Of a stretch of 28,872 nt of DNA, positions 22,127 through 28,872 are shown one piece after another. Origin of the DNA: CAZZCU01 sp964652825 (GTDB taxonomy: Bacteria; Bdellovibrionota_B; Oligoflexia; Oligoflexales; CAZZCU01); assembly GCA_964652825.1 (NCBI GenBank), contig CAZZCU010000028.1, positions 1 to 28,872 of the forward strand, in the 5' to 3' direction. The translations under genes and the position numbers were made by a program. The number at the start of each line of letters is the position of its first letter. Position 1 is the first letter of the stretch. Under the pieces are notes generated by a model, which searched no databases, was not told the origin of the DNA, and worked only from the letters and a program-made list of their open reading frames with translations.

Positions 22127-23242
22127 TTGGCAAGTATCTGGGAAAGCATTAAACGGCGCGCGGCGCGAGTCTATGATTATAGCCGGCTGGTTGATACACG
22201 TTTTAAAGACAATAGCGGCAATAATGAAAACGCGGCGCATATCGTCTGCGATATCGACAAAACCTATTTGGAAACCCAATTTGAAACGTTCTATCAGATC
22301 GCCCGTATCGCTTTTGAAAGCGCCAGCAGAAAACGCGGTGTTCGCGGTGCTTCCGATGTTTTACTGGCGGCACGTTGGAGTCATTGCGACACCAATGCCT
22401 CGGCCCCGACTTTAACGCCCAAGCCGCTACACTTTGTTTCATCATCACCACCACAGCTGCGCGCTGTGCTCGAAGAAAAATTATTTTTAGACGGTATCGA
22501 CTGGACCAGCGACACCTTCAAAAATCAGGCTTATAATCTGCTGAAAGGTCGCGTCGACCTACTGAAACATCACGTCGCCTACAAATCAGCGGCAGTGCTA
22601 CAACTAATCAGTAATGCCCAGCCAGGCGCCAGCTTTACACTCATCGGCGACAATGCCGAATGGGACGCCTACGTTTACCTAGGAATTCAACTCTTCGTCA
22701 GTGAGCGTCTCAACGCCGATGGTTATAGACGTTATCTGGAAGGTGCTGGTGTCGATATCATCACCGCGCAAAGCATCGCCCAAACTTTTGCCAATAACAA
22801 TGCCACGGTCACTGGCATCCTGATCCGCAATGCACCGAACTATCATTTCATTCCTCAGCCAAAGCTCACCGATGGCGTACAGTTGTTTGATCATTATTTT
22901 CAGGCCGCCGCTGCTCTGCTGGCATGGGACGTCATTCATCCGCGGGTTTTATGGCAACTGGTCCGGGCTTTCCATAATCGCCACGGCATCACACGCTCCG
23001 AGCTACTAAGCTGTATTCACTTATTAGCCGACAGCTCCCGGCAAGAGCTGCGCGATACCGTTAACCATGTCGCGGAACGTCTTGGTAAAATCGATATGAC
23101 TGGTGAGGCTGCGTCGACTTTTGCACTTAGCCTCAAACCAGCTGCGCCCGAGCTGGATCAGGAAACGATTCTTACCCTCGCCCAAAGCTGGGTGGAAAAG
23201 CTGCGGCATGCCCGCCAGATGCACTCGGAAGCCGATGCTTAA
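22127..23242 (+). CDS. App1-like HAD-superfamily phosphatase
   Basis: The product has 371 residues. TTG 22127 is chosen because GGAG ends seven bases upstream; TTG 22094 would lie within the T-run and hairpin. HAD motifs are visible: motif I DIDKT (Asp42, Asp44, Thr46), motif II FVSSSPP, a downstream Lys region (HHVAYKS), and motif IV LIGDNAEWDAYVY. This order matches the catalytic domain of App1/LNS2-type phosphatidate phosphatases, which remove phosphate from phosphatidic acid; substrate here is inferred only. The C-terminal 120 residues are helical and unrecognised. No signal peptide, so cytoplasmic. The 46-bp gap from the flagellin gene contains a hairpin. Confidence 0.8.
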   Translation: MASIWESIKRRAARVYDYSRLVDTRFKDNSGNNENAAHIVCDIDKTYLETQFETFYQIARIAFESASRKRGVRGASDVLLAARWSHCDTNASAPTLTPKPLHFVSSSPPQLRAVLEEKLFLDGIDWTSDTFKNQAYNLLKGRVDLLKHHVAYKSAAVLQLISNAQPGASFTLIGDNAEWDAYVYLGIQLFVSERLNADGYRRYLEGAGVDIITAQSIAQTFANNNATVTGILIRNAPNYHFIPQPKLTDGVQLFDHYFQAAAALLAWDVIHPRVLWQLVRAFHNRHGITRSELLSCIHLLADSSRQELRDTVNHVAERLGKIDMTGEAASTFALSLKPAAPELDQETILTLAQSWVEKLRHARQMHSEADA

Positions 23243-23290
23243 AAATACGTGCGAGACGTGCATGGATTTGACAGATGCGGTCCAAATAGC

Positions 23291-23339
23291 GCAAAATTAT
23301 CAATAAATACAGTGTTTAGGCGGTAGGCGCTAATTTTGC
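23291..23339. promoter_or_regulatory. Spaced inverted repeat upstream of the Gln-rich lipoprotein
   Basis: GCAAAATTA (23291-23299) and TAATTTTGC (23331-23339) form a nine-pair inverted repeat with a 31-base spacer, in a 149-bp intergenic stretch. TTGACA occurs at about 23267, but I found no matching -10 at 16-18 bases. It may be an operator or a hairpin. Confidence 0.4.
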
Positions 23340-23391
23340 ATTAGGTAACCGGTTAAATGATTTTTTGAGTTTTCGCTTCATGGAGCAAATT

Positions 23392-24381
23392 ATGAAGTAC
23401 TCGTCTTTGTCTTTATTGGTGGCATCTTCGTCCTTGTTGGCTTGCGTACAGGTCAAGGCCCCGATCGCCGGCGGCTACGGTTCAGGACTAAGCGAAATTT
23501 CGATGAATCTGCCTGATGTCGCTAAAATCACCAGCGATCCCGAACAGCAAAAATTGTTGACCGGTTATAAATTTATCGTAGAGCCGAAAACCCAGGGTGC
23601 TAATTGCACCGCACTGACTAAAACCAGTAGCTGGGCCGATGCGAAAATTGACGCCAAGATTCTCCAGGGTTGTGATTATGTTTTGAAACTGGAAATCGGT
23701 AATTACGAGGCGGCGCCCGCTCAGGATCAGAACCAAACCCCGATACAAGATACCGACCAACAAGCTGGCGATCAACAGCAGCAAGCTGGACAACAAGACA
23801 ACCAACCAGCGCAACAGGATCAATCGCCGACCACACCGGAATCCAATGGTGTTTTAAAAGCCATCTACTACGCTGGTGCCAAGGAGTTGTTAGCGACGGA
23901 ATTCGCCAATCAACCAAGCATCAACGTATCACTGCAAATATACGTAACCGCTCAAGGTAAACAACTTGGTTTCCCTGGCGAACAACCTATCACCATCGCT
24001 TCGCAAGGAACTACTGACGTCCAAGTGGATGTTAGCATAGCTGGCGCTAACAACAATACCGCTGATGCTCTGGCAACCTTACAGCAAGGCAACCAGGAAG
24101 TTGCATTAACCGGTCAGGTCAGTTTTGCCAATGCCGTAAGCCCGGCTATCCCCACTAGCGGCTACATCGTGGCTCCTGGCGTCAACGCGCAAAATTACTT
24201 TACCATTATCAGTGGTACGCCGCCGGCCAACTGCGCAGCGACAGCGATTAAATTGAAAACCGCGACTCAGCTCAGCGAATTGCACAGCAAGCAGCTGAAA
24301 ACCAAAGTCACGTTGATTAAGAAAACCTGTGGCACAGCGACTAGTCCGGAGATTTACGCTGTCGCTATCGAAGAACTATAA
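23392..24381 (+). CDS. Gln-rich lipoprotein of unknown function
   Basis: The product has 329 residues, with ATG 23392 six bases after GGAG. The signal peptide ends SLLAC (Cys18 lipidated). Residues about 110-155 are a low-complexity Gln/Asp/Pro linker (for example QQAGDQQQQAGQQ), joining two beta-rich halves. Four Cys in the mature chain could form two disulfides. I recognise no family. The stop region overlaps the purA stop by six bases (shared CTA/TAA), a tail-to-tail overlap like that at 12021-12026. It is preceded by its own 149-bp intergenic region, so it is probably transcribed alone. Confidence 0.75.
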   Translation: MKYSSLSLLVASSSLLACVQVKAPIAGGYGSGLSEISMNLPDVAKITSDPEQQKLLTGYKFIVEPKTQGANCTALTKTSSWADAKIDAKILQGCDYVLKLEIGNYEAAPAQDQNQTPIQDTDQQAGDQQQQAGQQDNQPAQQDQSPTTPESNGVLKAIYYAGAKELLATEFANQPSINVSLQIYVTAQGKQLGFPGEQPITIASQGTTDVQVDVSIAGANNNTADALATLQQGNQEVALTGQVSFANAVSPAIPTSGYIVAPGVNAQNYFTIISGTPPANCAATAIKLKTATQLSELHSKQLKTKVTLIKKTCGTATSPEIYAVAIEEL

Positions 24382-25638
24382 ATACAAGGCATCGCCGCGA
24401 TTGACGCCGGTGCCCACCATCTCAATCTTGCAACCAACAATTCTTGCCACAGCCGCGACGTAATCACGTGCCGCGGCTGGCAAGTTGTCGATATTACCAT
24501 GCTTGGGAATATCCGTATCCCAACCGGAAAAACTCTCGTATACCGGCGTACACGCCGCCAGCGTCGCTTCATCCCAAGGAAAATCAGTGATGCGCCCCAA
24601 TTTTGGATGCTGATAAGCAACCGCGATTTTGATTTCCTTTAAACCAGTGAGTACATCCAATTTATTGAGAATCAAGCTCTCAAAACCATTCACGCCCATG
24701 CTATAACGCAATGCCACCGCATCCAACCAGCCGCAGCGGCGCGGCCGTCCGGTGGTCGCACCGAACTCGTGTCCAACTTTGGCCAGATGCTGACCGGCCG
24801 CATCATTAAGTTCGGTCGGAAACGCCCCGGCTCCTACCCGTGTCAAGTAAGCTTTAGCGACGCCGTAAATTTTACCGACATATTTCGGCGAAAAACCTAC
24901 GCTCGAACAAGCACCGCCGGCACAAGTGGAACTGGAGGTCACAAACGGATAGGTGCCGTGATTTAAATCCAGCAACGCTCCCTGAGCGCCTTCCATCAGC
25001 ATGCGCTTGCCGGCCGTCATTGCCTGACGCAGATGCGTTTCAACATCAGCGACATACGGTGCAATGGTGGCAGCCGCAGCATGAAACGCCTCCCATGCAG
25101 CTGCTTGTTGACGCAGACAATCAGCAAAAGCCGGATCATCCTGCGCCATCGTCGTCATCCATTCGCGCCGCAACTGATCGTCAACATAGTGCCCAAGACG
25201 CAGCCCGAGACGCGTCGCCTTATGCGCATAAGTTGGTCCGATGCCACGTTTAGTGGTGCCGATGGGCTTGCTGGCCTGCGCTTCCTGAGTGGAATCCAGC
25301 TGGATATGCCAGGGTGAAATCACATGCGCACGCGGTGATAACAGTAGTTGCCCAGGTGTCAGTGTCACCAGGCTACGGATTTTTTGTAATTCATCGACGA
25401 GTTGTACCGGATTCACAACCACGCCGGCTGCGAGCGCCGAGCACATATTCGGCTGAAAAATGCCGCTGGGAATCTGGTGTAAAACCACCTTCTCGCCATC
25501 AACATACAAGGTGTGCCCGGCGTTATTACCACCTTGAAACCGCACCACGTAATCAGCGCGATCAGCCAGGATATCAATCCATTTACCTTTGCCCTCGTCG
25601 CCCCATTGAGCGCCAACCAAGATGGTCACGACTGACAT
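24376..25638 (-). CDS. purA: Adenylosuccinate synthetase
   Basis: The product has 420 residues, close to the usual length. It converts IMP, aspartate and GTP to adenylosuccinate, the first committed step to AMP, in the cytoplasm. The GDEGKGK loop is complete (catalytic Asp14), as are His42 in GGNNAGHT, TTKRGIGPTY, EGAQG with GTYPFVTSS, and the C-terminal EFGATTGRPRRCGW and NKLDVLTG motifs. GGGAG lies seven bases before ATG 25638. It is transcribed away from purB across a 156-bp region, so the two enzymes that turn IMP into AMP form a head-to-head pair. Its stop overlaps that of the converging lipoprotein by six bases. Confidence 0.98.
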   Translation of the reverse strand: MSVVTILVGAQWGDEGKGKWIDILADRADYVVRFQGGNNAGHTLYVDGEKVVLHQIPSGIFQPNMCSALAAGVVVNPVQLVDELQKIRSLVTLTPGQLLLSPRAHVISPWHIQLDSTQEAQASKPIGTTKRGIGPTYAHKATRLGLRLGHYVDDQLRREWMTTMAQDDPAFADCLRQQAAAWEAFHAAAATIAPYVADVETHLRQAMTAGKRMLMEGAQGALLDLNHGTYPFVTSSSTCAGGACSSVGFSPKYVGKIYGVAKAYLTRVGAGAFPTELNDAAGQHLAKVGHEFGATTGRPRRCGWLDAVALRYSMGVNGFESLILNKLDVLTGLKEIKIAVAYQHPKLGRITDFPWDEATLAACTPVYESFSGWDTDIPKHGNIDNLPAAARDYVAAVARIVGCKIEMVGTGVNRGDALYL

Positions 25639-25794
25639 ATATTCGCTCCCTGGCGATTGATGGTCCGTGACCTAAGTTTTATCGGGTTCGGTCAGCCATG
25701 TCCACGCTATCTTAGCGGAAAATGGCGCTATTTGTTTGCTAAGCAGGGCCAGCGGTTGATATGGTAAAGTCCGCTAATATCAGGAGATTTGTCG
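25639..25794. promoter_or_regulatory. Shared purA/purB control region
   Basis: These 156 bp must hold both promoters. TTAGCGGA (25712-25719) is repeated inverted as TCCGCTAA (25770-25777), 50 bp apart. For purB, TTGCTA (25736-25741) and TATGGT (25760-25765) form a candidate promoter with an 18-base spacer. No classic purine-repressor palindrome was seen. Confidence 0.4.
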
Positions 25795-27213
25795 TTGGAA
25801 AACTCTGCCTCTTCGCAACGCCTATGGGCCATCACCCCGCTCGATGGACGTTATGCGTCGCAAATCGAGAGTTTGCGCCCCATTATCAGCGAAGCCGCAC
25901 TGATCAAACGTCGCCTACAGGTGGAAGCCCATTGGTTGCTCCATCTCGCGCAAGTACCGACGATCGTTAAAGCCGTCGGCACGATGCCAGCGGCGATGAG
26001 CAAAAAATTGGGGGAATTAACCGCAGGCATCGACGACAGCATCCTCAGCATGGTCAAAGAACAAGAACGCACGACCAAGCACGACGTCAAAGCCGTGGAG
26101 TACGTCCTTCGCGAACAACTGCAAAACACCGCCGAAGCCTCGTCTTGGCTGGCGCTATTGCATTTTGCCTGTACCTCGGAAGATATCAATAACCTCGCCT
26201 ATGCGTTGATGCTGAAAGACGCACGGGAGACAGTGTTGTTACCAGCACTCGATCAGATTGTACAAACACTGGCGACTCATATTCAAACTAGTGCCGCCAT
26301 GCCGATGCTCTCGCGCACACACGGCCAAAGCGCCACGCCGACGACCATGGGCAAGGAGCTGGCGGTATTTGCCCAGCGGTTGCTATGGGCGCGTGAGGAT
26401 TTGGCGGCTGCGATAATTCGCGGCAAAATAAATGGCGCGGTCGGGAATTTTAATGCGCACACTGTTGCATTTCCCGATGTCGATTGGCGGCAGGTTTGCG
26501 CTGCTTTCGTCAATCAACGCCTCGGCCTAACCTGGAATCCATTGACGACGCAAATCGAAAATCACGATTGGATGGCAGGCTATGCGGACGCGGTGCGACG
26601 CACCAATATCATCCTCATCGGCTTATGCCGCGATATCTGGGGCTATATCTCGCTTGGTTACTTCACGCAAAAAGCCGCGGCCGGCGAAGTTGGTTCCAGC
26701 ACCATGCCACATAAGATCAATCCCATTGATTTTGAGAATGCCGAAGGAAATTTCGGCTTAGCCAACGCGCTGGCGACGCATCTGAGTGACAAATTGCCGA
26801 TCTCGCGCTGGCAACGTGATCTCAGTGATTCAACCGTGCAACGTGCCTGGGGTGAACAACTCGGTCACAGTCTGCTCGGCTATCGTTCGCTGCTCCAGGG
26901 TCTGAGCAAAATCGTGCCCGCACCGACAACCATGCGCGGCGATCTGGACGAAGCCTGGGAGGTACTTACTGAAGCAGTACAGACGGTCATGCGTCGTTAC
27001 GGGGTTGTCGATGCCTACGAACGACTGAAAGCAGTGAGCCGCGGTCAAAGCTTCGATCATCAAGCATTGCAGCAGGCGATCGAGAATTGCACAGAGCTGC
27101 CGGCGGATGTTCGCAAAACCCTGGCGCAATTGCGCCCGTCCGATTATATCGGCGTCGCTCCGGAATTAGCCACGGCGTTCCTCCGCGATCTCAATATGTC
27201 AACAAAAGCATAG
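25795..27213 (+). CDS. purB: Adenylosuccinate lyase
   Basis: The product has 472 residues and matches the E. coli-type PurB (456 residues) from end to end. It cleaves adenylosuccinate to AMP and fumarate, and SAICAR to AICAR, as a cytoplasmic tetramer. Visible motifs are TTKHDVKAVEY, HFACTSEDINNL, SRTHGQ (His176), the flexible signature loop SSTMPHKINPIDFEN (Ser301-Ser302), and SRWQRDLSDST. TTG 25795 is preferred because CAGGAG is eight bases upstream; TTG 25789 would be only two bases from it. It is divergent from purA, and lpxD follows after nine bases, probably in the same transcript. Confidence 0.97.
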   Translation: MENSASSQRLWAITPLDGRYASQIESLRPIISEAALIKRRLQVEAHWLLHLAQVPTIVKAVGTMPAAMSKKLGELTAGIDDSILSMVKEQERTTKHDVKAVEYVLREQLQNTAEASSWLALLHFACTSEDINNLAYALMLKDARETVLLPALDQIVQTLATHIQTSAAMPMLSRTHGQSATPTTMGKELAVFAQRLLWAREDLAAAIIRGKINGAVGNFNAHTVAFPDVDWRQVCAAFVNQRLGLTWNPLTTQIENHDWMAGYADAVRRTNIILIGLCRDIWGYISLGYFTQKAAAGEVGSSTMPHKINPIDFENAEGNFGLANALATHLSDKLPISRWQRDLSDSTVQRAWGEQLGHSLLGYRSLLQGLSKIVPAPTTMRGDLDEAWEVLTEAVQTVMRRYGVVDAYERLKAVSRGQSFDHQALQQAIENCTELPADVRKTLAQLRPSDYIGVAPELATAFLRDLNMSTKA

Positions 27214-27222
27214 GTTCCCAAC

Positions 27223-28257
27223 ATGCAGCTGATGGAATTAGCCAAACAATTGAAAGCAGAATTAGTTGCCGACGACGCCAAAGCCGCGGCTGGTATTGAG
27301 ATTTCACAGGTCGCGCCCTTGCAGGCAGCGCAATCCGGACAAGTCAGTTTTTTAAGTAATCCCGAATACGAAAAATTTTTAAATAACACCACGGCCAGCG
27401 CCGTCATCGTCGGCAAGGCTTATGAAGATTGCCGCGTACCGCAGTTGGTGGTCGCCAATCCTTATCTGGCATTTGCCAACGCCGCACGGATATTTAATCC
27501 GCCGCGCCAAGTCTCGCCCGGCATCAGTCCGCTGGCGCAAGTCAGCAGCAGTACCAAACTCGGCAAAAATGTGGCGATCATGCCTTTTGCTTATCTGGGC
27601 GAGAACTGCGTGATCGGCGATGGCGTCACGATTTATCCGGGCGTATTTGTCGGCGATAACTGCAGCATCGGCAAAGACACGGAAATCCGCGCCAACGTCG
27701 TGATCGAATTCGGTACTCAGATCGGCGAGCGAGTGCTGATCCACGCCGGCTCCGTCCTCGGTGGTGACGGCTTCGGCTTTGCACCAGGAGATGGCGAGAT
27801 TGTTAAAATTCCGCAAATCGGCTGTGTGGTTATTGAAGACGACGTCGAAGTCGGCGCCGCCAGCAGCATAGATCGCGCCGCGCTTGGCGAAACGCGCATC
27901 GGCAAGGCAACGAAACTTGATAGCCACGTCCATGTGGGTCACAATGTGCGGATCGGTCATCACACTATGATCTCTGGCATGGCCGGTATCGCCGGCTCAG
28001 CCGAAATCGGCAACTGGGTATTGATGGGTGGACATTCCGGTATCAACGGCCACGTCAAAGTCGGCGATAAGGTTAAAATCGGTGCGATGACCGGTATTAC
28101 CAGAGACACTTTGGTGGAAGACACCTATATGGGGTTTCCAGCTGAACCGGTGGGCAATTGGCGTCGCCAGGTGATTCACTTGCGGCGACTGGCGGATTAT
28201 GAAAAACGCCTGCGCGCATTGGAAAAAAAATTAGAGAAATTAAATTCCCAAACTTAA
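27223..28257 (+). CDS. lpxD: UDP-3-O-acylglucosamine N-acyltransferase
   Basis: The product has 344 residues, close to E. coli LpxD (341). It adds the N-linked 3-hydroxyacyl chain from acyl-ACP in lipid A synthesis, at the cytoplasmic side of the inner membrane. An N-terminal substrate-binding domain (with QVSFLSNPEYEKFL) precedes a left-handed beta-helix of hexapeptide repeats from about residue 105. The catalytic His is His240 in HVGHNVRIG. The C-terminal helix (RRLADYEKRLRALEKKLEKL) is the usual coiled extension. lpxD normally sits with fabZ and lpxA; here it lies nine bases after purB with a weak SD, so it depends on that transcript. Confidence 0.97.
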   Translation: MQLMELAKQLKAELVADDAKAAAGIEISQVAPLQAAQSGQVSFLSNPEYEKFLNNTTASAVIVGKAYEDCRVPQLVVANPYLAFANAARIFNPPRQVSPGISPLAQVSSSTKLGKNVAIMPFAYLGENCVIGDGVTIYPGVFVGDNCSIGKDTEIRANVVIEFGTQIGERVLIHAGSVLGGDGFGFAPGDGEIVKIPQIGCVVIEDDVEVGAASSIDRAALGETRIGKATKLDSHVHVGHNVRIGHHTMISGMAGIAGSAEIGNWVLMGGHSGINGHVKVGDKVKIGAMTGITRDTLVEDTYMGFPAEPVGNWRRQVIHLRRLADYEKRLRALEKKLEKLNSQT

Positions 28258-28346
28258 AGTTTTCGTATTGTTTTTGCTGTTAGTTGGGCCTACCATTGTC
28301 TTCACCTTATTTTTATTTAGGTCATTTTAAAGCAAGGAGTTTCTAT

Positions 28347-28814
28347 ATGCGTTTTCAACTAGTGAGCATTGTAAGTCGTGTTGTCATTGTTGCATCCATA
28401 ATTATCTCGGCTGGTTTGGCTCAGGCAAAAACTTGTGAGCTCGCCATCGAAGGCAATGATCAAATGCAATACAACAAAAAAGAATTGGTCGTCGCTGCGG
28501 ACTGTACCGAAGTCAAGATCACACTGAAACACACTGGCAAATTGGTGAAACAAGCCATGGGTCACAACCTCGTGCTGACCAAAACCTCTGATATGGCGGC
28601 TTTGGGAGCTGATGCGTTAAAAGCCGGTCTGCCAAATAATTATTTACCCAAAGGCGACAAGCGCATAATTGCCGCAACTAAATTGCTGAGTGGCGGCGAA
28701 TCCGACACCATCACCGTTAAGAAGGCCGATCTCAAAGCCGCCGGTGACGTCAGTTTCTTTTGCAGCTTCCCGGGTCACTCCGGTCTGATGAAAGGTAAAG
28801 TTATCGTCAAATAA
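28347..28814 (+). CDS. azu: Azurin (type 1 copper protein)
   Basis: The precursor has 155 residues, with AAGGAG seven bases before ATG 28347. A 27-residue signal peptide ends AQA; the mature chain of 128 residues equals Pseudomonas azurin in length. All copper ligands are kept (mature numbering): Gly45 and His46 in MGHN, Cys112 in FFCSFPGH, His117, and Met121. The Cys3-Cys26 disulfide pair is also present. It shuttles electrons in the periplasm between cytochromes and terminal reductases or oxidases. It follows lpxD after 89 bp with no shared function, so it probably has its own promoter. The right terminal repeat begins four bases after the stop. Confidence 0.97.
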   Translation: MRFQLVSIVSRVVIVASIIISAGLAQAKTCELAIEGNDQMQYNKKELVVAADCTEVKITLKHTGKLVKQAMGHNLVLTKTSDMAALGADALKAGLPNNYLPKGDKRIIAATKLLSGGESDTITVKKADLKAAGDVSFFCSFPGHSGLMKGKVIVK

Positions 28815-28818
28815 CCCT

Positions 28819-28872
28819 AAAACTGCCCTACTTGTCTGTTGCCCCATAAGCCTCATGTCATTGGCTGACATG
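28819..28872. repeat. Terminal inverted repeat, right copy
   Basis: This is the inverted partner of 1-54 (53 of 54 bases identical). It starts four bases after the azurin stop codon and ends with the CATGTCA-TTGGC-TGACATG dyad at the window edge. Read outward from the azurin gene, it could be the tip of a longer dispersed element that continues past the window. Confidence 0.9.

Noticed and set aside
25789..25794. TTG 25789 as the purB start
   Set aside because: Only two bases separate it from the SD CAGGAG; TTG 25795 has a normal eight-base spacing.
1..28872. Window as one composite transposon bounded by the terminal repeats
   Set aside because: purA, purB, lpxD and sodB are core genes, no transposase or recombinase gene is present, and codon use looks uniform. 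A contig break in a dispersed repeat explains the ends better.
1..28872. CRISPR array, tRNA, rRNA or riboswitch
   Set aside because: No regularly spaced repeats, no cloverleaf with a GTTCRA loop, no ribosomal RNA sequence and no riboswitch core I could recognise on either strand.

Overview
The window looks like chromosomal DNA of a Gram-negative, flagellated, respiring bacterium with a very lipoprotein-rich envelope. It encodes a lipid A enzyme (lpxD), an outer-membrane barrel, an azurin, an iron superoxide dismutase, a flagellin, two purine enzymes and nine predicted lipoproteins out of 27 genes. Many starts are TTG or GTG with good Shine-Dalgarno (SD) sequences. The mix of a short flagellin, many lipoproteins of unknown function and DUF1501/DUF1592-type genes would suit a Bdellovibrionota/Oligoflexia-like or another deltaproteobacteria-like lineage, but that is a low-confidence guess. 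No stretch longer than 300 bases lacks a gene; the largest gap is 244 bp (9246-9489).

Layout. 1-54 and 28819-28872 are inverted copies of one 54-bp repeat. 128-921: an SPW-type membrane protein and a small unknown protein, followed by a terminator-like hairpin. 1062-4359: an unknown lipoprotein overlapping a phospholipase D-like lipoprotein. 4444-6622: a tight four-gene envelope operon (two YtkA/FixH-like proteins, an outer-membrane-type protein, a thioredoxin-like protein). 6831-9245 (minus): an 804-residue lipoprotein with a toxin-like layout and a ParB-like C-terminus. 9490-10866: an unknown lipoprotein. 10888-11541 (minus): sodB. 11685-12026: a small Tyr/Arg-rich protein.

12021-19475 is the most distinctive part. 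A minus-strand operon encodes a YceI protein, a c-type cytochrome lipoprotein and a barrel-type protein with an N-terminal CxxCH. Divergent from it is a lipoprotein ending in a cytochrome c domain. Converging on that gene is a three-gene operon encoding a DUF1592/1588/1585-like CxxCH protein, a lipoprotein and a Tat-exported DUF1501-like protein. In all, four haem-binding motifs lie in exported proteins within 7.5 kb.

19620-24381: a polytopic GT-C-like glycosyltransferase, a flagellin behind a sigma-28-like promoter, an App1-like HAD phosphatase and a Gln-rich lipoprotein. 24376-28814: purA and purB, divergent across a 156-bp region, so that IMP to AMP is encoded by one head-to-head pair; then lpxD close behind purB, and an azurin with all copper ligands.

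Working picture: an ordinary housekeeping segment (purA/purB/lpxD/sodB) next to a dense set of exported redox proteins and lipoproteins whose substrates cannot be read from sequence. The best candidates for undescribed biology are the haem-bearing barrel operon, the DUF1592/lipoprotein/DUF1501 operon with its cytochrome-tailed neighbour, and the large ParB-like lipoprotein.
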